Shown: piece by piece, positions 1 to 8,791 of the stretch | Layout: each line of letters starts with the position of its first letter | How positions within the stretch are numbered: position 1 is the first letter of the stretch | Origin: Sacculina carcini | Taxonomy: Eukaryota > Arthropoda > Thecostraca > Sacculinidae | Assembly: GCA_916048095.2 (NCBI GenBank) | Contig: OU696592.1 | Span: forward strand, 3,346,399 to 3,410,398 | DNA: 64,000 nucleotides | Direction: 5' to 3' | Translations under genes and position numbers: made by a program | The notes under the pieces: model-generated | Databases searched by the model: none | What the model was told of the DNA's origin: nothing | What the model saw: the letters and a program-made list of their open reading frames with translations, nothing else

Positions 1-618
1 GTGTTGAGCAGGCGCACTAGGTCGCACGATACCGTCAGCGCCTCTGGAAGAGCTATGTCCTGCGGCTACTACTGGCACGCGTTCGCCGCTCAACACTGCT
101 CGTGCCCGCCCCAGAATATCAGCCAGAGTGAGGTCATCCGCCTTTGAACTGGCTCGGACTACACGCCGCACCGAGTCAGGCAGGCCCGCTACAAAAGCAC
201 AGGCAAGGGCGCGCTCAGAAAAGCCGCCAAATAATTCTGCAAATCGCTTCAAGTCGGCCAAAAACACATCCGCTGATTCCTCGGGGCGCAACTGTCGCCG
301 AGAGAAGGCTTCGTAAGCGGCGAATTGATCAAGCGCGAACGCGGCATACAGTGCACTTTTGATAGCGGCGCTCGGGCATGGGCCGTCCACAGGCAGCTGG
401 CTCCACACGGCGAAAGCGCCTCCTGACAGGCGCAACGGGATCACCGACTCCACAGCGACTCCCCGGAGCGTGCACAAGGCCTCACTACGAGTTAACCATT
501 CCACAACATCGGTTGAACCATCGAACTCTGGCACCAACCGCATATCAAATGCGCCGTGACTCTGCATTAAGCCACTGACACCAGTAATTTTACCACATTC
601 AGAATTACTGGTACTCAT
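1..618 (-). CDS. Gag of an LTR retrotransposon, partial at window edge
   Basis: The minus strand is open from an ATG at 616-618 to the window edge (206 codons), so the C-terminus lies outside. The reading resembles the Gag of the two other LTR elements here: an N-terminal segment with the pattern LVPEF-G-----EWL, then IPLRL-G-A, an F-D-FAAYE block and a GLPD-VRR block, matching in order the Gag of LTR-RT1 (11791-12567). Gag forms the particle in which reverse transcription occurs. No zinc knuckle is reached before the edge. The start is chosen because it lies one base after the primer-binding site and one LTR upstream. Base composition is GC-rich compared with the flanks. A Ty3/gypsy-like assignment is inferred by similarity to LTR-RT1. 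Confidence 0.8.
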   Translation of the reverse strand, partial: MSTSNSECGKITGVSGLMQSHGAFDMRLVPEFDGSTDVVEWLTRSEALCTLRGVAVESVIPLRLSGGAFAVWSQLPVDGPCPSAAIKSALYAAFALDQFAAYEAFSRRQLRPEESADVFLADLKRFAELFGGFSERALACAFVAGLPDSVRRVVRASSKADDLTLADILGRARAVLSGERVPVVAAGHSSSRGADGIVRPSAPAQH

Positions 619-619
619 A

Positions 620-631
620 GCCGAAATAGCT
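620..631 (-). other. Primer-binding site (tRNA-Phe 5'-end complement)
   Basis: On the minus strand the LTR ends in TACA and is followed directly by AGCTATTTCGGC, then one base, then the gag ATG. The same 12 nt follow the 5' LTR in LTR-RT1 and LTR-RT2. It is the reverse complement of GCCGAAATAGCT, the first 12 nt of metazoan tRNA-Phe. Confidence 0.75.
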
Positions 632-981
632 TGTAGAACAATATGCGTGACAATAAAACTCAAATATATATCACACACCACACTATCACAACACGAATCC
701 ACAGAGGTTACACTCTACACAACGCTGCCACTCTCACACACCATGCGCACTCACCAAATCCAGTTATCACACTGCCCATCGCATCACAGTCGAATCGACC
801 CAACACACTCACAGAATTCACGAGCCACACACACACGCGCACATACATACACACATACACATGAAACGCATTCAAGGTCACCGATACACATATTCTCGCT
901 GCTCACACACACACGCGCATATATATACACATATACACATGAAACACTTTCAAGGTCACCCATGCACATATGCTCACTACA
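632..981 (-). mobile_element. 5' LTR of the left-edge LTR retrotransposon
   Basis: The 350-bp segment begins TG and ends CA on either strand (plus-strand TGTAGAAC...CACTACA). The end at 981 is supported because the next bases (CCTGACATTTACC) match an uninterrupted paralogous repeat at 43600. It holds CA-rich tracts and two tandem copies (about 828-904 and 905-981) of a ~76-bp unit containing GAAAC-CA/TTCAAGGTCACC. The partner LTR is outside the window. Confidence 0.7.
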
Positions 982-1034
982 CCTGACATTTACCATCGCT
1001 GTTGTGGAAAATACACAGTTCGTTTATTATATTC

Positions 1035-1110
<76 letters not shown>

Positions 1111-1204
1111 CACGAGCAACACGAGCATGCCAGTTTGTTGCTTCTTGTATTATCTGTGTTCACACCTCCATTCACTTATCAATGATAAGTTATCATATAT
1201 CACT
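982..1204. repeat. Dispersed repeat with (TA)n core
   Basis: A left block (TTTACCATCGCTGTTGTGG...), a (TA)n tract at about 1037-1107 and a right block (CAGCACGAGCAACACGAGC...) that ends near ATCACTGTATAC. The same left and right blocks recur at 43600-44212, and the right block at 57320-57400, so this is a family. The long open frames here are only translations of the dinucleotide repeat. Confidence 0.8.
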
Positions 1205-1207
1205 GTA

Positions 1208-1345
1208 TACCGGAACCGGTTCTGACGATTCTACTACGTGGGTATTGGAACCGGGTCCAAGACTCGGAACCGGTTCTGGACCCGGGTCCACAAGGTTCCG
1301 AGTCCACACGGTTCCGATTCTCGGACCCGGGTCCATACGGATCTT
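1208..1345. repeat. GC-rich palindromic block
   Basis: A short GC-rich island in AT-rich DNA made of variants of GGAACCGGTTCTG and GGACCCGGGTCC. AACCGGTT and ACCCGGGT are perfect palindromes and each recurs. It reads as a degenerate minisatellite. No coding signal. Confidence 0.55.
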
Positions 1346-1588
1346 AGTATCAGGACTGACAGGAAAAGTATGCGCATTGCACACATTACAACAACAACAA
1401 CAACACATGTATTTCATATAGCGCTCTAATTATCATAGGCGCGAGGAACGGCTAGTTATAAAATGTACACAATGTGGAATTAACAAAACAGTATCGCATA
1501 AACAAAGATATAAGCAGCGATATACTATGAAGGAACAACTGAAAATAACTACGGATCAAAAAATCAAACACTTATTCACACAATATAA

Positions 1589-2818
1589 TTACTCATCAGA
1601 GGAGACACCGAGAAGATATGTACAAAGAGAAGTGGAAAAAGACCTGTAAGAGAGAGGGAGAGAGAAATCGAAATCGAAAGATCGAATTTCAAGAGGAAGT
1701 TCATTGAACAAACAAGGTCCAGAGAAAAAAAGAGATTTCGAAGACCAGGTGGAGTCGTTGACAGCACGGGGACACAGGAGACTACGTGATAGTGAGCGGC
1801 CCGGACGATCAGAAACAGTAAGAAGAGAACGGAGATAAGGAGGAGCAGAGTCGGAGTGGATGATCTTGAAGATGATGCAGCAAACCTTGTGATGGATTCG
1901 CTGCCGTGCAGGAAGCCATCCAAGTTGGCGGATGAATTTCGAGGTGGGAGTTCTCGGTGGAAGAAGAAAAACAAAATGGCAAGATTGGTTTATAATTTTT
2001 TGAAGCGAGCGTATATTTTTACAAGAAACATGAAGATAAAGAGAGTTACAATAGTCTAACCTGGAGAAAATTAAGGACTGTACAAGTGTGATTGCTGTAG
2101 CATTATCAAGGAATCGACGGATAGGATAAAGTTGGCGGAGAATAAGACGACAGGAGCGAGTCACACGTGATATGTTAATTGAGAAAGATAGATTGTGATC
2201 AAAATGTACACCAAGATCACGAACACACTGAGATAGGGGTAATGAAATTATTGGAGGAGTTAATTTGGGAGGATGAAACACAATATATTCAGACTTGGAA
2301 TGGTTCAAAAGTAGGTGGCGTGATGAAGCCCAGGAAGTAATATTATTCAAAACCGCAGAAATGCAATTTTCAGAAAATTTTGAGATAGGAAAGTAAAGAT
2401 TTAGATCATCCGCATAAATGTGGTAAGAAATAGGAAAACCATGAAGAATTGGACAGAGAGAAGACATATACAAATTGAACAATAACGGACCCAATATTGA
2501 TCCCTGAGGTACACCACTGGAAAGTTTTACAGAACTCGAAAAAGTGGAATTAGAGCGAACAGAATAAGAACGATTAGAAAAGTATGACTTCATCAATGAT
2601 AGAGCCGTAGAAGAGAGTCCAATAGCGGCAAGGTCGTCACACAAAATTGCATGATCGACGAGGTCAAATGCCGAAGAGAGATCCAGCAGAACAAGCAGAA
2701 CAGAGTCACCAGAGGCAAAATGATTGAAGATATCGTTCAATAGGTGCAAAAGGAGAGATTCAGTGGAACGATTAGATACAAAGCCAGATTGAAAAGGATC
2801 GAGAACGGTGATTATCAA
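1589..2818 (-). pseudogene. LINE-A ORF2: reverse transcriptase and C-terminus
   Basis: A 409-codon segment holds the palm and thumb of a non-LTR reverse transcriptase: FQSGF-S--STE, LLDLSSAFDLVDH, SGVPQGSILGPLLFN, the catalytic YADD box (about residue 136), then the C-terminal region with LDYCNSLY and CPRAVN-S-WS--SLFF. The N-terminal part of the RT domain (NYRPVS) lies upstream in another frame across 2820-2955, so one frameshift separates this piece from the 2956-3954 piece. Similar in layout to LINE-D at 61119 but a different subfamily. Confidence 0.85.
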
Positions 2819-2955
2819 AGGTGATAATTGCTCGTGTATGGCCGACTCCAGCAGCTTGGCAGTGTAGCTCAGAATGGAAACAGGGCGGTAATTACCAGGA
2901 CAGTTAGGGTCAAGAGTGGGTTTTTATCAGTATTGGTGTGACAATAGCAGATTTA

Positions 2956-3954
2956 TCAGCAAAAAATAAACCATGTAGAAAAGAAGAATTGATGAGATGG
3001 GAAAAATGGGGTAAAGGAGGTGAATAGAGTCAGACAAAGCAGAGAAATTAATCGGATCGAGAGGACAACGAGAAATTTAAAGTTTTTAATAAGGCGAGAA
3101 GTATGAGCTACCGAGATATGGGAGAAACTAGACAGATTGGAGGATGAAGTAGTATGAGTGAGAACTGTAGTGGTTGTAGGAAGTAGGGCACGAACCGAAT
3201 TTAGTTTTTGAGGGAGGAATTGAGCAAAAGTAGAAGCAGAAATAGGATTGGGAGAGGAGCTGCCAACTGTCAACTGTTTTAGAGTGGACCACTGATGCGA
3301 AGGAGAACGAGCACAGTCTGCAAGGCGTGACTTATAAAAATCGGCTTTGGTCGTGGTCAGTGCAGAAAGGAATGAATGTCGAGCAGAGCAAAAATAATCC
3401 CAGTCACTAGGCGACTGAAAGTGACGCCACCTACGCTCAAGACGGCGGCACGAAGTTCGCATTTGAACTAAGTCCGACGAAAGCCACGGAGGGGGACGGG
3501 TCTGTGAGCAAACACGACGAGTGATCAGTGGAAATAATCGTTCATTGATTTCACTGAGAGAAGATGACAGAAAATCAAACAAAAATTTGGGATGAATGCC
3601 GTGGTAGGTAATGGGAGGCAAAAGAGAGGAGATCAAACATTGAAAAATCATAGGACAGAACGACCTGTAATCACGTGCTGAAAAGATGTAGGGGCCCTTG
3701 AATGGTGCGGGAGGAGAATAGTATAATTGGCAAGAAAGGAGAGAATGATCGGAAAAATTATTGTCGGGAGGAAATGTGAGTGTATCATAAAGATGAAACT
3801 TGCTCAAAGTCGAAGGGTAAATGATAATGTCGAGAACATGGCCAGCTGTGTGAGTAGGAGTGGAATTTGATATCACCAAGCTATGAGAATTAAGAAGTGA
3901 AAGAAAATCGGACGCAAAAGGATTAGCCAGAGGATCAAGCACAACGACCATCAT
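2956..3954 (-). pseudogene. LINE-A ORF2: endonuclease C-terminus and linker
   Basis: The reading carries the last endonuclease motifs (HVLDIII, then SDHSLL near residue 67) and the linker with a W-RHF----DW-YFCSARHSF motif that also occurs in LINE-D. In full-length ORF2 it should join the endonuclease start at 5578-5005. The inserted LINE tail near 3955-5000 separates them just after the GDFN motif. Confidence 0.8.
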
Positions 3955-3957
3955 CCG

Positions 3958-4191
3958 ATGAGCAAGTCAATTCCTGGTGATTTCGTGGCAGTAAGAAGCA
4001 CACGGTTTACATCCAAACAGCATTCCCAGTGCATGGCTCCAATTCGTTGTCGTACAAAACAATTCCAACGTTGCTTTCTTCCGGCCACTGTGTCTACTTG
4101 GAACACGTTGAAGGAGGAGGCTTTCTCGCAGAACAATTTGAAGAAATTCAAGGCCAAAGTAAATGAAATGCTACTGAAAGAGCGGAATTGA
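3958..4191 (+). pseudogene. 3' end of a second LINE inserted into LINE-A
   Basis: A 77-codon plus-strand reading ending KVNEMLLKERN resembles the extreme C-terminus of CR1/L2-like ORF2 proteins (RCRTKQFQRCFLPATVSTWN: basic stretch, F-P-T---WN). It is followed by an AT-rich tail. It lies opposite to and inside LINE-A ORF2, so it is a 5'-truncated insertion; exact boundaries are uncertain. Confidence 0.6.
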
Positions 4192-4194
4192 CTG

Positions 4195-4990
4195 TTGAGT
4201 CTTATTAATTGTATATTTATTCATATTTATTGTTATTTATTCATGCTTATTGTTATTTATTTTTATATTTATTTATATTTATTCATATTTTACTCTCTAT
4301 TTATTACTATTTATTATTGGTTGTTGTTATTTATTAAATTATACTTTTACTCAGTGTTGGCTGTTGTTGTTTATTGAAACATATTTATTGTTGTTGCTGT
4401 TTATTGAATCATATTTATTGTTGTTGTTGTTTATTGAATCATATTTATTGTTGTTGCTGTTTATTGAATCATATTTATTGTTTTTGTTGTATATTAAATC
4501 ATATTTATTGTTGTTGCTGTTTATTGAATCATATTTATTGTTGTTGTTTATTGAATCATATTTATTGGTGTTGTTGTTTATTGAATCATATATATTTGTG
4601 TTGTTGTTACTTATTGGATCATATTTATATTTATTGTTAGATGTTTCTTATTGAATCATATTTATTGTTCTTGATTGTTATTTATTACTTATTTATAAAT
4701 ATTTATTCTTATTTATTGATGGCTGTTATTTACTGAATCACATATTTATTGTTGATTGTTATTATTTATTGAGGAACTTGGGCGGAGTGACATTATGGAT
4801 TGTTATCGGATGATGGTTTATTATTTATTGTTATTTATTTATTATTTTATTTCCAACTCTCTTTCTAGACTTTTTTCTTTTCGAGCTCTCTTTCTCTCTG
4901 AAACTTTTGGGCGCTTCCGGTACATGGGGCCACCTCAGGGTGGTAATAGCGCTTGCACTCTTCCGATGCTACTGGATTTGCCTGTAATTA
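4195..4990 (+). repeat. AT-rich tail with ~30-bp minisatellite
   Basis: Downstream of the LINE C-terminus the DNA is TATTTAT-rich. About 4370-4670 holds roughly nine degenerate copies of a ~27-30-bp unit (TTTATTGAATCATATTTATTG plus TTGTTG variants). A piece with CATGGGGCCACCTCAGGG follows near 4923, and the tract ends in AATAATAATAATGA, a simple LINE-type tail. The long open frames across it come from the repeat and are not genes. Confidence 0.75.
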
Positions 4991-5578
4991 ATAATAATAA
5001 TGATTGTCGAGCCAGAAATTAAAGTCGCCGACAATTATGAAGTTATCCAAAGAGAGTTGAGAGAATTTAAATATAAGAGAATCAAACTCGTCAAGCAACA
5101 TGGGTGTAGTACCAGGGTGATTTGGGCGATATACAATTAAAATTCCCAATTTTGGCATGGAGGGTACAGATAAAGATAGCGGCAAGAATTCAAAAACTTG
5201 TGAAGTAAATTGAGCGACAACAAGTATAGAAAATGAAGGAGTTGACTTATATACAATACTTAAACCGCCACCGGAGGATTTGACAGACCCAGAAGAAGAG
5301 CGAGGAGCATGCAGTACGCTGTAAGTAGCATGGAGATTAGCTGAGAAAGAATCGAAATCAGTATCCAAGAGCCATGTTTCGACCAGGCATAGAAAAGCAA
5401 AGTTATGAGACATTAAAAGCTCGGAGATATATGGACACTTATTCCTAGCCGAGCGTATGTTGAGTAAGCCCAGCAGGCTGTTGTGCGGATAATCAGGATT
5501 AGCAGACTTGCAGAACAGTTGCACAGGAAAACCATTTGTAGAAGATAACGGTGTGGTGGGAATGTCAGCTGAAGACAT
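4988..5578 (-). pseudogene. LINE-A ORF2: AP endonuclease N-terminus
   Basis: The reading shows the exonuclease-endonuclease-phosphatase fold motifs of LINE ORF2: LLNIRSARNK, LVETWL, GGGLSIVYK, VYRP, and IIVGDFNFWLD, where the frame meets the inserted LINE tail at about 5005. The ATG at 5576-5578 follows the ORF1 stop (TGA at 5582-5584) by three bases (TGACTAATG), a spacing that suggests stop-restart translation of ORF2. The enzyme nicks target DNA to prime reverse transcription. It is truncated by the insertion. Confidence 0.85.
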
Positions 5579-5581
5579 TAG

Positions 5582-6565
5582 TCATTGGTCACATGACGAA
5601 CGCAGTGGAGATACGGAAACGGGCTGATCAACGCTACATTGCTCAGCTAACAGCGTCCGACTACGCATGGCGTTTCGGACAGCAACCAGTGAGGGACACT
5701 GGGGCGAGAATGATGAGTGATCGTGCGGACGACCAGACTGACGACAGTTGACACAGCACACTGAGGATTTATCTGGACAATCCTTTGACAGAGGAGACCT
5801 CGCGCCAATGCCACAACACGTATGATTTCTTGGGGAGCAGCGGGATGACGTGTGTCCAAGACGAGCACAGCGGTGATATCGTGCCTCCCAGAAGCGGTCA
5901 TACACAGGGCATGACGTCAGATCGACGAATAGACGATCACCAGCCCTCTTGATGGACTGGCGGACCGCCGGCGACACTGATAGAACTCCGAGACCAGCAC
6001 CAGCACGCGTCTTTGAAATGAAGAGTACCTTCAAGTCTGCTGGCGAGGCATCAGCTAAAACCAAATTTTTCAGCCGAATAGATGTTGCAAGACTCTCCGG
6101 CGTCGATTCAAGTGGGATGTTGACCACTGTGACTTTCGGCTGCAGCATAGGAGCAGGGATAGCGACCTTCACGTCATGCATGTTATTGCGAACAGATGCA
6201 GCCACCCGGTCCACCCGTTCCTGAGAGCCACACTTGAGCACGATTTTGTTGTCAGAAGATCTTGCTGCGAGAATAGGCTCAGTCTTCAGGACCGATCTGA
6301 GCTCGTCCTGGTGAATTTTGTGTTCGCCGGCACGCACGACTACGGTATACGATCGTTTCACGGGTGCGTGGGTGCGGTGTGGGGCGATACACTTTGTTAC
6401 GCTGGCTGGTTTACCGCAGGTGTGTAGACCGATGGTCGTTTCCATGGTCGTCACTGACTTATTTATGTCAGTGAGCTGGCTGTATATTTCTGACAATTTC
6501 TCCGCTGGAGGAGACTGCTTAAATGAGCCAAACTCATTCTTGCAAGTTGGGCAGATCCAGAACAC
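5582..6565 (-). CDS. LINE-A ORF1, gag-like RNA-binding protein
   Basis: An intact 327-codon ORF directly upstream of ORF2. The N-terminus starts with a CPTCKNEF zinc-binding-like pair and a short segment that may be helical. The middle (about residues 70-200) has the RNA-binding-like region seen in Jockey/I-type ORF1. The C-terminal third carries Cys/His clusters: HRCARLGHTSSRC, CCGIGARSPLSKDC and CVNCRQSG---H. The first knuckle has HRC where CYRC or CYKC is usual, and the second lacks its histidine, so the copy is partly decayed. Expected role: ribonucleoprotein assembly with LINE RNA. Confidence 0.8.
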   Translation of the reverse strand: MFWICPTCKNEFGSFKQSPPAEKLSEIYSQLTDINKSVTTMETTIGLHTCGKPASVTKCIAPHRTHAPVKRSYTVVVRAGEHKIHQDELRSVLKTEPILAARSSDNKIVLKCGSQERVDRVAASVRNNMHDVKVAIPAPMLQPKVTVVNIPLESTPESLATSIRLKNLVLADASPADLKVLFISKTRAGAGLGVLSVSPAVRQSIKRAGDRLFVDLTSCPVYDRFWEARYHRCARLGHTSSRCSPRNHTCCGIGARSPLSKDCPDKSSVCCVNCRQSGRPHDHSSFSPQCPSLVAVRNAMRSRTLLAEQCSVDQPVSVSPLRSSCDQ

Positions 6566-6682
6566 TATTGGTTACAAGAAGACTACGGTGCGTCGATTTA
6601 ATGCTGTTATTTCTATTATAATAATAAGTATTATTAATTGTTATTATTGCTATTCGAATTAATGCTAGTAGGAGATTGCGGT

Positions 6683-6960
6683 TAGTGCAGTATTTCACGT
6701 TTATTTAAAAAATGCGTATTATATTGTTATCATAATTCTTTTTCTCGGAAATACATGTAAAATAGTTTTTTTTGTAAATAAGTGTGTGCGCGCAGAGGCA
6801 TATCACACGAGGTGTAAAGCTAAATTGAATACATATTATTTATTATGTTTGTTTGATATACTAAATCTTTAATATATTTTTTGGAGTATGATATGTGCGG
6901 TTTATTACGTAGTCTGTTATTCTATAATTTATGTCTAATGTCTAATCTAATTTATGTATT
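6683..6960. repeat. Dispersed ~275-bp repeat, copy 1
   Basis: From GTGCAGTATTTCACG to CTAATCTAATTTATG this matches 29268-29540 with few differences (for example GCGCGCAGAGG-ATATCACACG in both). It has no coding frame. The class is unknown. Confidence 0.75.
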
Positions 6961-8269
6961 ATATGTCTATGTCATTTATGTAGTAGGAAGCAGCGGAAAA
7001 ACCAAAATTCGACCAAGCGCACTACACACCCGGAATTTTAATAAATAACCGCATTTTAAGCGTATTTGAGCGAAAATGTATCGCATGGATGTTGATACAA
7101 CATTTTTGTGAACCTGTGTGAAAACTTCATCCAATCCATGCTGACTTCAGTTACGATTCAAAAATAATTTTAAAATCCAGGCTACTAAGGCTCCAGGCTC
7201 CAGGCGCTACACGATCGCAAGGTTACAGCAAAATGGATGTTTCAACTTGACTTTTAGGAAAGGTTTTCTCATTGAATCCAATTAAATATATTTTTTCGGA
7301 ATCAGCAATGAAAATGTGCCTACCGTAACTTAGCACTAGTTGGACTTTTAAAAAAGTAAAAAATCCACCCATTCTAATTCACAAAAGCGTACATGACCAA
7401 GACTGTGATCGCGGTACATCGATCATATCGTGTCGCCCACAAAGAATGTGAAAACCCATATATATGTGAACCAGGCGAGAATGATGTTTCCTAAGTTTGT
7501 TTGTATCGAACGAAATGTACGTGAAAATCATGGATGGAAGTCAGCCAGTGTGGACATTAATGAATCCTGTCATATTTGTGTGAAAACCGTGTTTTCACTC
7601 AGAATCTGTTATGACTGAAATCAGCAGGCTGACTTGGTTGTAAGCGGCCAAGGAAAATATTTTGTCAGTTAAAGTGCCAGCGCCAACATCTCAACTAGTG
7701 TTCCAGCTGTTTAGTTGAATCTAGTGAGGTCCACCGTGTACACTTGAGTGGTTAGTAAAATTAGTTTTTGCCTTATTTTTATACACTAGCATGCATAATT
7801 GTTTAGCATTATAATTTATTTGTACTTATTAAAATTGCATGCTAATCGATGTCAATCTTATTTTTCAGTTTCAATTTATTATTGTAGTGCTCCAACATTA
7901 GTAGCGTAGTAGAGGGGCCTGAGTGACATTGCGATTATTGCGAAAATTTTCACAATATTTATCATTGTATCTCATAATGATCACTCGATGAGGTCATTAA
8001 GGGGAAATCACGTTTCTGTTGAAATCAGCGTATATTTTATCATTCAATCATTTAGTCATACTAATAACTAACATACTTCTTCCCAAATGTAACTTTATTT
8101 TAACCCGAGAACGCCCATTATATCGCTAAGAGAGAATTGTTGTGAAATTGCCAATATGCCTCTGTCTAATATAGAACTATTCAAATATATATTTTTCATA
8201 TTTTCCATTTCCATATTACCTCGTGCATCGCGTCTCAAACAGCACATATGAAGATATTTACTATGTATC
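6961..8269. other. AT-rich non-coding DNA, nothing recognised
   Basis: No convincing ORF, RNA gene or repeat shared with the rest of the window. The short open frame at 7430-7618 has no recognisable motif. The last five bases (GTATC, 8265-8269) are the target duplication of LTR-RT1. Confidence 0.6.
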
Positions 8270-8531
8270 TGTAATAAACGCACAGACGCTCAACTCGCAC
8301 AGCACCGTATCTCCTCCAACCGTCAAACCACCAACACGACTCCTCGCTCACACCGTGACACACACACACACACACGCACACACACCAAGCCTCACCCGCC
8401 GCAGCAACCAATCAGCAGCGAGCCGGTCACTCGCCGCCGCCGCGGGCATGAACAATTCACGGCGTGTCAGTCATACTAGTACATACATACATACATACAA
8501 ACATAGTACACAACACGAGCACAAACGCGAA

Positions 8532-8572
<41 letters not shown>

Positions 8573-8595
8573 CACTCCATGCACATAACACTACA
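8270..8595 (-). mobile_element. 3' LTR of LTR-RT1
   Basis: 326 bp, TG...CA ends (plus-strand TGTAATAAACGC...ACACTACA). Matches 12583-12910 almost base for base. Contains two CA tracts and a (CATA)n stretch. Confidence 0.92.
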
Positions 8596-8791
8596 TGCAC
8601 ACCTGGCTTCAAGAGCCAACTAAACGTATAAATCTACAAGATGCGGTAAAGTGGAAACGCTGCACAGACAAACATGCGGTAAAGTGGAAACGCCATTGTA
8701 TGACGAATGACAATAACAATGACGAATGCGTATCGACTGAACACGCACTCACACATGCATACTCACACGCACTCACACAATAGCATGAACA

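Larger units (their letters stand above)
1386..6640 (-). mobile_element. LINE-A, non-LTR retrotransposon, interrupted
   Basis: In minus order: ORF1 with zinc knuckles (6565-5582), ORF2 endonuclease start (5578-5005), an inserted fragment of another LINE (about 5000-3955), the rest of ORF2 (3954-1589), and a 3' UTR ending at a GTT-repeat tail (about 1386-1405, read as CAACAACAACAA on the plus strand). The order gag-like ORF1, AP endonuclease, reverse transcriptase is that of Jockey/CR1-like LINEs. ORF2 is broken by the insertion and by a frameshift near 2900, so the copy is dead. Confidence 0.85.

Noticed and set aside
647-1421. 192- and 139-codon ORFs with poly Ile-Tyr
   Set aside because: Translations of the LTR CA tracts and the (TA)n core; no codon bias or domain.
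4374-4640. Cys/His-rich 88-codon ORF resembling a metal-binding protein
   Set aside because: It is a translation of the ~30-bp minisatellite; the residues repeat with the DNA period.
8596-8791. Polypurine tract of LTR-RT1
   Set aside because: The bases next to the 3' LTR on the minus strand (CCAGGTGTGCA) are not purine-rich; I could not place one with confidence.
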